This document shows, one piece after another, positions 1 to 11,826 of a DNA stretch of 64,000 nt (positions are counted from its first letter, which is position 1; each line of letters opens with the position of its first letter). The translations under genes and the position numbers were made by a program. This DNA is from Rotaria macrura (taxonomy: Eukaryota > Rotifera > Eurotatoria > Philodinida > Philodinidae). The notes beneath the pieces are model-generated. The model searched no databases and had not been told where the DNA came from. It saw only the letters and a program-made list of their open reading frames with translations. The stretch is from NCBI GenBank assembly GCA_900239685.1, contig OENT01000525.1, positions 1 through 64,000 of the forward strand. The letters run 5' to 3'.

Positions 1-3000
1 ATTCGATTAAGCTGAAATTTTGTGCACAGAATTGTCTCATGCATATCTCGGTCGAGTTTCAAGATGAGAAGGATCTGGCAAGAAGTGGTTGAGTTATCGA
101 AAAAAATTGTCATTTTTCACCAAACAATCCCTGACCAGGGTACAGGGATGTTTTCAAAAAAACTTTTTCCTCTGAATTATCGACAAAGTATATAAATCGA
201 CTCAGTTTTAACGCTGATTCCGAATCTGATATTAGTTTTGAATCAAATCATAGCTTTCTAACAAAACATCGCCTGAAAATGCACAAAACTGCATCCAGAA
301 ACGACATTGTCTAGATATGTCGGAGATGACCAGTAGTTGCGGGGTTTCACAAAAAAGTTTACCACGATAATTCTTCCGTGCACACATTTCAGAATGACTT
401 GTTTGTCTCGTTCCCTTTTTGAAGTACACATAACTCTCGGACTTAACTCCGAAGTTTTCAAATTTGTTTTCTGAAGATTTTTGCATGATAGTGATACTTT
501 ACGATAAAATTTAAAATTAAGACATGAATCTTACTCATGAATTTACATTATCTTACACTTATGATGATATCATCATGTATTTCAAGTACTCAGTCATCTG
601 ACATTCATATTTTCGGCACTTTTATTTCTCGATGCGTGTCTTTCGAGGTTTTCACTTTGTGTGCATGCAGGTCATTAGTACGGATCGATATTTGGACGCT
701 ATTTCTGCCCTGAAAGGTATCGTTTAAGTCAGTTTAATCCTTTTGAAGTTTTCGTTTCACGCAATCCGACCACTTAGTGGAAAGAAAATATGTTCGTGCG
801 CAAGATTTTACAACTTTCTGTATAATAAAATAAGATGAATTGAATTGGAAGAAATGTTACTTTCGTTTAATCGATGCTTCTAATCAACAGTTTTGTTTAC
901 ATGTCTGTTCACTGAGAGATGATTAGCAGAGTTTTACCTCCCCTAGAAGATTTCCACAATTGGCAATGATCATGTGTGTTTTATTTTATAATGTTTTATT
1001 TCCAAGAGGGTGACAAAATAGGATTTGTGGTTTTTATTAAACGATGCTCGGTGTCAAAAGATAGAAAAATATCTTTCTCCCTGAATCAAAATTGTTCGTT
1101 GAGTTGCGTTTTCTAGAAGAACCTAATTTTCTTCCGTAGGGAAAAAATGTCGCATTCAATCTTAAGCGAATAAATCGCATCCTTTTTTGCAATGAAAGTT
1201 TTTAAGCACTATGTCTCTCCGGTTGCAAATTAAGTTTCGTGCAACAGATTTGACATAGAAATAATCCAAAAGGCACAAGTCGAGCGGACTGTTTATAATG
1301 ATTGACTTTAAACTTTATTATACTTGTGAATCAATTCAATCATCAGAATAAATATTCATCATCAGGAAATATCAATTCTCAGACTATCTTGTAATATGTC
1401 GGAATGTCATGTACACTCTCACTAAATGATTGTAGTAGTTAAGCAAAAAATATCTTAATACACTTGTCCTTTTACCTTAAGGCTCACGGCTCAATAGAAG
1501 CATACGAAATCGGCTGATTCAGATAAAATTTACCGAACGACGTAATATGAAAGATTCATCATAAAAGAATAACGATCAAGTTGAGTTAATGGCACAGAAC
1601 TTACCGAGAAAATTATGATATTCAATCTAGGAATAGAAAGGTAGTATATGTCTGTTAATAAGAGAAAAATAAACGACAACATTAATGCGATCAATCTACA
1701 ATTTAAAAAGGAATAGAATTCAATTTATGCGCGAAATCACAGTGGAAGATAAGATAATCAATCGATGATGGAAAAAAAAATAAAACAATGAAAGATGGCA
1801 ACAGTAAGTTTGCTATATACGACTGTTAACATTAGAGTATCGTGACTTAAGAAATGAAGTATTTTAGTATATACGGCTAATTTGCAGGTAGTTGCTGGGT
1901 CTAATGGCGCGAAGTATGAGATTGATTCGGAAAATTTTTGCATTCTTTGAGAGTGTTGGAATAGTCTGTAGCAGCTTTGAGTGATTAGAAAATCTTCTGT
2001 TTGAGAAAATTATTTGTCCTGAATTGACAGAAGAGTAATATTAAAATGCAAAGAAACGGATCGTCTGCGCATCTAACTTCATTTCCTAGCCTGTCGATGA
2101 GATTGATAAATTTTGATTGAAATTATTCTCTTTTGAGCAATCTAAATCGAAGATTAGTTGTTCGAAATTTCGGAATTTCTAGTTTTTATAGAATATATTT
2201 TCTTTATATTTAACAATCAGTTCACAAAAGGCTGCAATGACTTTCTCATCTAAGTCTATTCCGAAACCCATGTGAAAATTCGCACGGTCACAACTATGAA
2301 TATGATTTTCAGTCATAGTATAAATATAAATAACGCAGAGATTTGTTAACGACAAGTTTTATTTTAATAATGGAGTTTTCTATCGTAGACAATCATTTTA
2401 ATTTGATTATCAAAGCTTCATGTGTTATATAAATACGGTAACACAAAAACAAGACAAAAGAAAAGAGAACTAATTTATTATCATGAAAACTATCATTTGA
2501 ACAATACCATCATAAATAAGATAACATCAAGAAAACAAATGATATAACCATGTGCATTGACTTGATTAGTTTAGCGTATTGATTAGAATAGCCTCATAGA
2601 TAATTAAAAAATTCTTATATTTTTTCTTCAAAGTTTAGATTGTTTTAATAAAATCCTATGTACTTTTATTTTCACATTTTTAACTTTAAAGAAAGCTAAT
2701 GAAATTTTAGAGTTTTATTATTTTTCTTAATCTTTTTTTCTTAGTTTTATTAAATTAATCGAAACCTTTCAAAGATCCATGCTCCCCTTCTTCAGCTAAT
2801 GTTTATTTTAGATGAAAATAATCTAAAATTTAGATATTTTACGCTACCAAAACTGCCTGCTCGTGTTTTTTTCTCTTTTTATATTGAGAAGGAAGATAAC
2901 AGCAAGTAAACATATCGTGCAGTATTAACAGTGTGCCACCACGTTGTAATTACTAGAGGAAGGGAAAAACATGAATAGGCAATGTGATCGGTACAAAAGA

Positions 3001-4660
3001 TATAAATATTAGTTTATTTTCATCAAAAAGAATTAAGCGAAGAAGGAAACAGTTGCTCTTCGAGATATTTTTTAATAATTTAGTCAAATGAATTTAAAAA
3101 GTCCGAAAAAATCTAACCGACCATAATTACAATGGCAGTTCTTAATGTCAGAAAAATTACAAAATTCTCTATGGACAGACAAAAATACTATTAGAGAAAC
3201 ATCTAGAAAAATGAACGAGAAAAAGACTGAAATAGAAGAACATAAAAAATTCTCAAAAAGTCTGAAGATCACAATATAATGCGGAAAGATTTTATGAACA
3301 GAAACACATAATTCAATCTATTATAAGAATAGCACAATCTTAATAAAAACTGTGATACCTAAAACAAAATACAGCATTATATTGAAAATATAAACCACTA
3401 TGATTACATAATGACATTATAAATGCCCAAAAAAATATTTAAACACGTATAAGAAAGGTGTTCAACCTAGTAAAAGTCGACAACTACATCTCCGACGGAT
3501 GTATCATAAGAAAATTACGACAAAAAGCGTAGCACAAATAGCAAGCAATAAGAAAGTTAATAACCAAAAAAACCACAGTTTTCCAAAAAAGAATCAAATA
3601 AAATGAATAATGATAAAAGACATAAAAGAATTAAAGATTCTAATGTCATGAAATTATTATCTATAAGTTTTAATGGACATCAAAATAAAAGCACTTGAAA
3701 ATAGGTCTGAGAACCATTTCAATGCCAAAAAGTTTGAGCATTGTTCAATGCATAATCAATACCGAAAATTCATTCATCACTACGCCCACTCGTAAAACAA
3801 GAGCAGCAATAAATAAAACTACGGCTTTTCTTCAAAAATGAAAAATGTTTAAAAGTATCAAAAATATCAAAAGGAGTATAATCATACCAATGGATAAAAT
3901 TAAAACTGAGAAAGTTATGATTCTGAATCAGAATGATTACATTTTTTTGCATCGAATCAAAATTAAGTGATGCAAGCAGTTTTGAACTAGTTGAAAAATC
4001 TTACAGATAAAATAAAGAAAAACATATCTGCATTAATAGATAAACTATTCAAACAGAAAATAAAACGAAAGATAGAAATGGAATTTAATCCAACAGAATG
4101 CTTAACTAAAATTAGATGACAATTGAAAATATCCCAATCAACATATCAGAGGTAATAAATAACATGCGCATGAAACACTTCCCTCATATCAAAATTAACT
4201 TTAACACTGATTGAGGAATTAAGAATAGTTATCAACAATCAGCCAGATAATAAGCGACAATTCATTAAGCCCCCTGTAACGGCACTATGTGTCGTTGCTT
4301 ATGATTGTTTGGTCATTATCTGGTGATTTCTCTATCTTGCTCTTCTTCTTAGAATCTATTTTCTACATACAAGAAAAATAACAACTTTTTCTCTCGCGCT
4401 CTTATTCAGAATAAATAACAACTTGTTAGAATTGAGTCGTTTCTTTCTCTCGGTGTGCTTATTATTGTTACTGTCAACAAGACAATATCTATATACATAT
4501 GTGAATATATGAATTTTGATTTAATTCGTTTATTCTAATTTCTGCAATTGAAACTCAATTCATTATCTTTCTAAAAGAACTGATTAAAAATAAAATTAAT
4601 TAATCAACCTTATTATTGTTCAACTGACTTTGAGATAACCATTAACATCTAAAGGTATAT
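1..4660. other. Gene-poor AT-rich left arm
   Basis: I see no supportable gene here. Open frames are short (60-84 codons), lack recognisable motifs and have no coherent splice partners. From about 2,880 to 4,270 the plus strand is markedly richer in A than in T, a bias shared with the decayed retroelement at 5,930-6,790. The same kind of dead element may therefore extend here, but I could not read convincing domain motifs in any frame. Confidence 0.5.
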
Positions 4661-4666
4661 CATCGC

Positions 4667-5874
4667 ACCCCCCAACCCCTCAAAAAAGTCAATTTTCATC
4701 CGAAAATCGAAAATTGAGTTTTTATTATGGATGATAGCCCATCTTTCGCTCTTTCAGAATCGCTATGGCCTTTCCCCTAAACCCCTTTTTCTGCCGAAGA
4801 TTTTGTCATTTTTGTATGGGGGTCCACATAAAATGCAATTTTTTCAAAAAAACCAGAAAGTTCAACTTTTCATATAAAATAAACAATTCCAGTGACCTCT
4901 TATATCTTTGATTAGTGTATACAGAATAAGATAAAGTGTTTACCAGCTGCAGGTAATGCTTTATTTAAAAAAAATAACAAAAAAATTGTTACATTAAAAC
5001 ATCCATGTATTGACGTTGTCTTTTACTTCTGTTCTATGAGAACTACATATGCATCATATATGCCGCTTTATTGTATGAAACAATATGAAATCATTATGAT
5101 GAAGACAAAGATTAGTATGCCAAACAGAATAGGATAATTTTTAGTTAATGCTGCCAGTACGTTTCGAAGAAACAAACAAGTGAGTCAGTCTACAGTGTCA
5201 AACTTTTGCTTAAATTGACTGTTTAAGAGTCAATATAGCGTTCAACGTGTACAAAAATTAAAGTTACGTAGGCTAGTCTTAATCAATTTCTTCGAAAAAA
5301 TAACGAAAATTGCTAAAAAGTTGATAAAACAACAAAACAATATTTCGAAAACATTTTTTTCGTTTTTTCTCAATTGTCACTTTCTCAAACGCGCATGCAA
5401 GATTTCTCGTTCGCTACCGTGCAATTTATTTATATTTTTTGTTTATTTGAAAGAGAATGTTAAGGCGCAGGTCAAAACATCGTCCTTTTTTTGATCGAGC
5501 CTCTTTTTATTTTTTATACAGTCATTTATATAGTTTGGCTATCATTTTTTGAGTGATTTTGCAGACGTTGAAGATGTAATGCCTTTTTTCACCTGAAAAG
5601 GGACTGATTTTTAAAAAAACCGATGTGATGCCCTGCATCTAGACTTGCTCTTTCAAACAAAAAAAAATATCCATACATTGGACGCGCCCGTACAGAGAAA
5701 TCTTGCATGCTAAAACAGTAATTTCTAAACTTTGTTCCATTAATATCTCCCTCAATTTTTAGCATTTTAATCTGAAATTTTATCGTAGCTTGTCCATTTG
5801 AGGTCCAATAAGTTCCCTAAATTTTAGCCTATTTGGATACTCCTGGGCCAAAATCAACGTTTGAGGGGGGGGGA
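4667..5874. mobile_element. Possible TIR element, non-coding
   Basis: The left edge has a C-rich run followed by CTCAAA and a GT-AATTTT-like segment. The right edge, read on the minus strand, has a C-run, CTCAAA and then GTTGATTTTGG. These form an imperfect inverted repeat of about 30 bp. No transposase-like frame lies between. Inside is a separate perfect 16-bp inverted repeat (5,393-5,408 and 5,695-5,710). A non-autonomous DNA element is the simplest reading, but the ends are imperfect and no clear target duplication was found. Confidence 0.35.
5393..5710. repeat. Perfect 16-bp inverted repeat pair
   Basis: GCATGCAAGATTTCTC at 5,393-5,408 is exactly reverse-complemented at 5,695-5,710. The loop is about 286 bp of AT-rich, non-coding sequence. 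It lies inside the candidate TIR element at 4,667-5,874 and could be its subterminal repeat or the ends of a smaller nested element. Confidence 0.6.
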
Positions 5875-5929
5875 TCCTTAATTACAAATCAAAAATTACG
5901 ATTAGTAATGGTGAAAAACTAAGCAGTCT

Positions 5930-6790
5930 TCATATTCAAGTCATGCATACAAACATCCAAGTCACAAAAGCTGTCGACACAGTGATAAAACAGCATACAT
6001 CAATCGAAAACACTCATCTTGAGAAAAATCTGACCTGAAGAAATAGTTGCAATCAACTTTCTCCTATTATAACCAATATATATATGCCTGACTGTATTAA
6101 AAACAGCATCGATAAAATCAGTAATCTTTAAAAAAATATTGTGATATGTAGATGATAAAATCTTTACCATCTTAATCAATAGGTCAGACTTAAGTGAAGA
6201 TGCACGACATGTAAATCATTTCAAAAGAAAAATTAAATTTACAGAGGAGTTTGAAGAGAATAATAAGATAAATTTTGTTGATAAATATTAACACAAATCG
6301 GTTTTAAAAACAAGATAAACATTAAATGGTTCAGAAAAGAAACAGCAACACATACCTGATTAAATTGCAACTCATAATACAGAAATCGGTAACGAGAAAT
6401 ATTGTTTCTTATACAACTTCCCTGATAAAAAAACAGGACAAATAACAATCTGAAACAAAAAAATGACTTTGAAAAAATTTATTCTTCAAATAATCAAAAC
6501 TGTACTCTCGACAAAGGATGATCGAAAGTCATCAACCAAAACAACCAATGGAAAATAAAACAAATTCAGTGATATATCAAATTGACTGCGTCTGTAAATT
6601 AATAAATGCAAGTGAAAAAAATGGTTTAGTTAACAAAACGTGTTAAACAACATGAAGAATCAAATTCTGAAACACTATATACTCCAAAACAAATTCGTTC
6701 CCAATGCAGATTTAAAATTTCATTAGGGATAACTATAGATGAAGAAAACACTGAAACAAAGAAGAATTAAAGAACCTATACATTCAGTTA
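5930..6790 (+). mobile_element. Degenerate Penelope-like retroelement (RT + GIY-YIG)
   Basis: The plus strand carries broken pieces of a reverse transcriptase and endonuclease in several frames. At 6,060-6,086 it reads SPIITNIYM, matching the RT motif just before the catalytic loop. At 6,145-6,156 it reads YVDD, the catalytic motif, and the same frame stays open to 6,288 with IKFTEEFEENNKINFVD, typical of the Penelope-like family. Near 6,330 comes WFRKETATHT, resembling the family's post-RT region. At about 6,563-6,590 there is VIYQIDCVC, and at 6,639-6,659 RVKQHEE, both expected of a GIY-YIG endonuclease. Stops and frameshifts make it dead. Penelope-like elements are well represented in rotifers. 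Its 5' part is not recognised, and it may have been separated by the element at 4,667-5,874. Confidence 0.62.
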
Positions 6791-7964
6791 TAAACCAAAC
6801 TCAATTAATCGAAGTGAGAGCATTGAACAGATGTGCCCATGTAAAAAAATTGGTCGAAAAATCTGATTAAATTTGATTTCGAAAAGAAAAAGTGATTGCA
6901 ATCATCAATACCAGATTAATTTCAATGAAATACTCAATTAAAACCGATTTTCATGTTTTCTAACCAATTAAAATCCATTTTAATCAGAATAATCCCCTAA
7001 ATCAATTAAAAATCGCATCGATTCGAATTGATTTCGTAAATAATAAATTAAAATCCATTCCGTCCATGAAAATAAAACTAACCGATTAAAAATCAAATCT
7101 ATTTTAATCGATTGCACCAATTATCGATAAAAATCCATCTAGCCAAAAATTAAAGTGATTAATTACAAGCATTGTTGATTAAATGCGATTCAGTAGATTA
7201 TATTCAAATAGCCCATGGCAAGATAATCTTTCGTAGTCATTTTCATGAAATATATGGTGAGAAATAAATCGAAAGAAAGATTGTTTTCGATTGATTTGAT
7301 GAGTGATTCCTGCAATGTTTTTTTCTGTAAGTATTGTAATTGTAGTCTTTATCGTGACTTCGTTGTGATTACATTGTAGCTGATTTCGGATGCGCCTGGG
7401 CTCTATTTAACGTGTATCAATGAGTCTGTACATAACATGTTTTAGTGATAGTGGTGTTTTAGAGAAGAACGTTTTTTGAAGCGAGTTAAATGTATTCTTT
7501 AATCAAATGTTTGATAATCTTCGAATTATGAGAAATGCTAAGAAAACGGAAATCCATTCATTTTTTGTATCCGAATCTTCTTTGTGTGTGATGGCTCGTC
7601 AACTGTGAAACTGAGCTTTCAAATCAATTTTCGGAGAAAAAGAAAATCGTTAGTTATTGCATATTTCTTCATGAGCCGAATGAAAATTTCAAGAAAAAAG
7701 ACTTGCTAGGCTGCAATCATCCTACCAATAGAGTTAAATATGCAAAATCCGTTCTTATAGGGCTAAATTCTAATATACCACAGAGAATAATCAACTTTAA
7801 TCATTTTTCTTCAATAATCCATTTTAAATTGATTTCTGATGTAATTGTACCATCTCAATTGGAAACAACTCAAATAGGGGTTCCACCTTAACTGTATTAG
7901 AGCTATTATGATTCACACTCAACTATTTGAATATGTGGAATCTAAAAAAATTATTGAAAAGTAG

Positions 7965-7990
7965 GGGTTTTGTGTTCGAATCCCGGGAAC
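7965..7990 (+). other. Pol III B-box-like / tRNA T-arm fragment
   Basis: GTTCGAATCCC within GGTTTTGTGTTCGAATCCCG looks like a tRNA T-arm and internal B box. No D-arm or anticodon arm is visible in the preceding 60 bp, so this is not a tRNA gene. It may be a trace of a tRNA-derived short repeat inside the AT-palindrome zone. Confidence 0.25.
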
Positions 7991-8239
7991 AGCACATATT
8001 TTCGATTGGAATGATTAAATTGGATTACATTGCTGATAATAAACTAAAATCGGTTTGAAGAAAATGATAAATTATAATCGTTTGCAATGTAGGAATAGAT
8101 TAAAATGAATTAACAGGTAAGAATAGATTATAATGGATTAACAGATAGCTATAGATTGACATGAATTAACAGATAACAATAGATTAAGAGGCATGATCTG
8201 GAACATGATTTATAATCGATGGAAAGTCAATAACAGATA

Positions 8240-8385
8240 CCCATGTAAAAACGAATCTGATTATAATCGATTTTTTGGTGATTAGAAATCTATTTTAATG
8301 ACACAGTTATAACCCTAGTTTAATCATCATTTCGATAGAAAAAATTGATTATAATCAGATTTTTTCAGATTCATTTTTATATGGG
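8240..8385. mobile_element. 146-bp MITE-like inverted-repeat unit
   Basis: CCCATGTAAAAACGAATCTG at the left edge is mirrored by the reverse complement of the right edge, which has CCCATATAAAAATGAATCTG. The similarity continues through GATTATAATCGATTTTTT. The two arms cover about 45 bp each around a short AT-rich centre, so most of the unit could fold on itself. It shares its end with the left edge of the wider zone at 6,836, indicating the same repeat family. Confidence 0.55.
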
Positions 8386-8953
8386 TGGTTGCCAATCATA
8401 GCATGGAATACAGAGCTGATCAAAGCGAAGCTATAACGAAAAGATTTAACTCATCAATATACAAAGAAGATGGCGTTACAGAACAAGCTGGTAATAGTGT
8501 AAAAAAAGATAGGAACATGCAAATTTATCGCCCAGTCCCTATTGTCTGGTCACTCTGTTCAAGTATCACTGAAGAAAAGAAAAAACATGAATATTCAGTT
8601 TTGGCAGCATAAAACGTCTATGATGTTTGTTCCTTTTCATTCCGCAAGAAGTTTTTCGAGATCGAAATCACAAAAAAACTACGATTCCGTCGACGTAGAA
8701 TGCTTACAATAAACATAGGATTGACTCCGTCTGTCTTGCTTTGAGTAGATTCGGGAATGGCCTCGACTCTTTCTTCATTTTAACACCGAGTAAAAGGGGC
8801 ATCTCGTGTTTCGATTTGACAACGTATATAGTTGTGTACGTTTTATCTTTGGCCAGGAGTAAAAGAACCGATAATCGAGCCAATGAAAAAGACCAGTGTG
8901 CAGTTGTGAAACTTTGGAAGGCTGAATGATTTAACAAAATTACTGATCAATAG

Positions 8954-9265
8954 TCAAACATGCACATCGGCTGCGAAATGTTCTAATTTTGATTTTTCGT
9001 CTGCAAGAGCAGTTTTTGATCCGTCGATAGGAAAATAACTTACAAATGATCCTTTGTGTTTGACAGCAGCTTTGAGGAGAATACGTGTTTTAAAAGGAGT
9101 ACCAGCGCCAAGCTCGACAATGTGTCGTTGATGACTTTTTTCAACAGCTGCTCGTGAGATCATATCCTTAGCATTAATCTCAAATATTTGACGTACAGTA
9201 TGTGTTAAATAGTAAGAATCTCGACGTGTTATTTCCGAAAAGATTTGAGAGCCTAATTTATCATA
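8954..9265 (-). pseudogene. EgtD-like histidine methyltransferase fragment
   Basis: About 104 codons read like the N-terminal third of the SAM-dependent histidine methyltransferase family (EgtD, the first enzyme of ergothioneine synthesis). Visible hallmarks are YDKLGSQIFSEITRRDSYYLT, matching the family's Y-D-x-x-G-S-x-x-F-x-x-I-T-x-x-x-x-Y-Y-x-T block, and HIVELGAGTPFKTRILLKA, matching the SAM-binding glycine motif. The family is normally about 320 residues. Here the frame is closed by a TGA just upstream and by a TGA after AADVHV, with no ATG start and no plausible splice sites joining further exons. The family is mainly bacterial and fungal, so this is probably a horizontally acquired gene that has decayed. 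An unrecognised multi-exon gene cannot be fully excluded. Confidence 0.6.
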
Positions 9266-9269
9266 CAAA

Positions 9270-11000
9270 AGTCAAGTGCAAGGTTACCAGAATCCGAAAA
9301 TCAATATCGGTTCAAGAAATAAAAATTAATTTTATTAGGGACGAAAATTTTTAATATTTATTAATAAAATGAAACGGAAAATATACTAGACTTATAGACA
9401 ATTCAGAGTATTGTTTAACGAGTAGAAGTCTAGAATCTCTCAGACACGTGAACAACTGGATTATATTTCCATCTGTTTTTATCGCATGTTTTCAATAATT
9501 TCTCTAACAACTTCGAATAGTTCACTCAATATCATAAGTGATTAGAATATTGTGCGAAAAAAAGAAAATCTTTTTTTCAGAACTCTTCTAGACTTCTAAA
9601 AACTTCTGTGCTTTACTTGGCAGTTGGATCTGTAAAAAAAGAATTCTGAAACTCGTGTCGAAATCTTTTTTCCTCTTCTGTAGAATCCACTTTTAACAAG
9701 ATTCAGTTGTTGTCAAACGCATGTGACCTTTTATTGGCTACAAATATTTTGCAAATGGCCTTTATTCTTTTGAGAACACGAAATCACAGAAATATTTTTC
9801 TGATAAAATTCAATCTCTATAGTTCTTTCTATATATACTGAACTGAATCTGTCAACCGGATCGGAAAAAGAAACGAATTTTATTTTCATCGGAAAACATT
9901 AATCTTGTCTATATCTCTTATCAGCAGAATAAACATTTACCTACCTCAAGAGCAGGCTACGATAACTAACACCCCAAATATCTGATAGGTACACGTAAAT
10001 TACTAATAATATTTTCGGAAAAGTATGCCATTTCTCAGTATTTCGACATCCATCAGAATTTTTTTCTGGAATTAGGGATGTCACACACATAATGTCTTGC
10101 TATTTGGTATGGTATGGATTCAAGTTGATTAACGGTTTTCAATGTAGCATCCGGATTATGTAATCTGTGTCGTATTTGGTAATTGAGTCGAACTAGGATT
10201 TCCTTACTAATATTTCGATTTCATTTTAATTTATTATCTATTGTTTCGATTCACTAGGAAATGGATGAAATAAGACATAAATGGTAAAGGTCCACTTAAT
10301 TATGCAAGAGGAGCACTCAAGAGAGTATTTTGTTGTTAATAACCAAAAGCTTGCTATTCAGCATTTTGATTTCGCTTTTAATGATAAGGATACGTAGTTG
10401 ACGATTCGATAAGAGGCAGAATAATATAAAAATATTTACGTAAGCTCATTCCCAAATAAAATCGGTTTTCGAAGCCCAAACCATATAGAAACTTCAACCT
10501 CGAAATTCAAATTCTATTAAATGAGATTTTTTCCTGTTGGATAGAATTCTGCTAGCAGAAAATGCTGATGGAGGTCAAAGACATCGAAAGCACCACACCA
10601 TTCTATCTAATAATGACAACATGGAAATTTTTGGCACATATTAGATAGTTATATTTCAAGAACAAGTGGATGACAAGGAAACCCTATGAATTCACACTTT
10701 CAGTTTGTCTTGGAGTATCATAGAAAAACGAGGAAAGATTATGTGGGCGAACATTTATAGGCGCTTGCTCTCACACACAAACTCCCCAAGATTAAAAAAT
10801 TAGAAAAACGAACATGACTTATGTTGGTGTACCATCTGGATGCTCTGACAGTTTAGATTTGAATCACTATCAACAAAGACGAAATTCTATAAGCTCCAAC
10901 TTCAGGGAGATTGTTATTTTATTTAAATTCTCATATAATGTTGACATAAGTATGTCATATCAATACATATCTAAGGTTATTTTAGTTATTTCCATGTTTG
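9270..11000. other. Intergenic, nothing recognised
   Basis: AT-rich sequence without a credible frame, RNA gene or clear repeat. One 70-codon frame near 10,814-11,026 has no recognisable features and overlaps the 3' end of the gene on the opposite strand. Confidence 0.5.
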
Positions 11001-11004
11001 AATT

Positions 11005-11325
11005 TTATTGGCAAGCGCATGTTTGACCGTTAGGACACCACGAACTTGTATCATAATTATTCGTATTTTTGCAACGGCCACTTGTTTTTCTGTGATATAG
11101 TCGACAAAAACTATTACAATCTGTCACACTGTATCGAAGTCTCATATATGTTGTCCAAATCCATCGCTCCACTTTGCCGTCACAACCATATCCATAGTTA
11201 TCTTTGAGCCATTTACAAGCTGTTGCCACGTTTTCATAGATGGTGTCCCCTTGAGTTTCCTCTATGATACAAAGTAAAACGACTAAGCCAAGAATAACAC
11301 TAGTAATGCCAGCTTTAAGCAACAT
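11005..11325 (-). CDS. Secreted macin-like cysteine-rich peptide
   Basis: Single-exon frame of 106 residues starting at an ATG. Residues 1 to about 26 form a clear signal peptide (MLLKAGITSVILGLVVLLCI followed by a small-residue cleavage region). The mature part has eight cysteines. Its C-terminal half reads DCNSFCRLYHRKTSGRC, then WCPNGQTCACQ, that is C-x3-C-x10-C-x11-C-x5-C-x-C. This matches the macin antimicrobial peptide layout (C-x-x-x-C, then a G-x-C, then C-P, then a terminal C-x-C). Macins are secreted, membrane-active defence peptides known from annelids, cnidarians and molluscs. The assignment rests on spacing and a few residues, so another disulphide-rich secreted peptide family is possible. 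A related fragment lies about 0.5 kb away on the opposite strand. Confidence 0.58.
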   Translation of the reverse strand: MLLKAGITSVILGLVVLLCIIEETQGDTIYENVATACKWLKDNYGYGCDGKVERWIWTTYMRLRYSVTDCNSFCRLYHRKTSGRCKNTNNYDTSSWCPNGQTCACQ

Positions 11326-11826
11326 TCCACTGCTTATTAGTGACGTGGAAGTAAAACTGTAGAGTATAGTATTTAAGCTTCAGAAAAAATGTTTCTCTAT
11401 CAATCGGTAAATCGTAAGATTGTCCATAGATTATTCGTACGTGTATTACTTCCTTTCAATCATCGAAAAACTACTTATCAATACTAATCCTGAGTAAATA
11501 TTTAGACTTGCTTTACATAAAAACAGCAATGCCAGCTCTTTTTTCTTCATGAAATGCTACTTTCTTCATGTAACTAAAGACTCGATTTAATAAGCATTGA
11601 TGATGTTTAAGATGCAAACATTATTGACTGTGAGTTATTACTGCGAAGTAATTACCAAAATGCATAGCATCGAATCAATAAAAAAAGCTTTCTCATTTAT
11701 ATTATATCCACATGACTGAAGTAAATAAAGATACAAAACACTCCGCTTACTCAAAATAGAGAGTAACATTTATTCAAATGTCTGATAAACATTCGCGCTG
11801 ATACAAATTTTGGCTTCTAATATTAA

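Larger units (their letters stand above)
6836..8385. repeat. AT-palindrome repeat zone with inverted ends
   Basis: The zone starts with CCCATGTAAAAA and ends with TTTTTATATGGG, and the adjoining 40 bp on each side are also similar in inverted orientation (TCTGATTAWAWTYGATTT-like). Between them, variants of GATTATAATCGATT and ATTAAAATCGATTTTAAT recur many times on both strands. No protein frame is credible. It reads as one large or several nested non-autonomous elements of a single family. Exact unit boundaries cannot be fixed by eye. Confidence 0.5.

Noticed and set aside
232..486. 84-codon minus-strand frame at the left edge
   Set aside because: Composition and lack of motifs or splice sites give no support for a gene.
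3650..3830. Segment reading LLSISFNGHQNKST, faintly like a LINE endonuclease start
   Set aside because: Only a few residues agree and later catalytic motifs are absent in all frames.
8704..8937. Overlapping open frames on both strands (77 and 62 codons)
   Set aside because: Mutually exclusive shadows without recognisable motifs; neither continues the EgtD-like fragment in frame.
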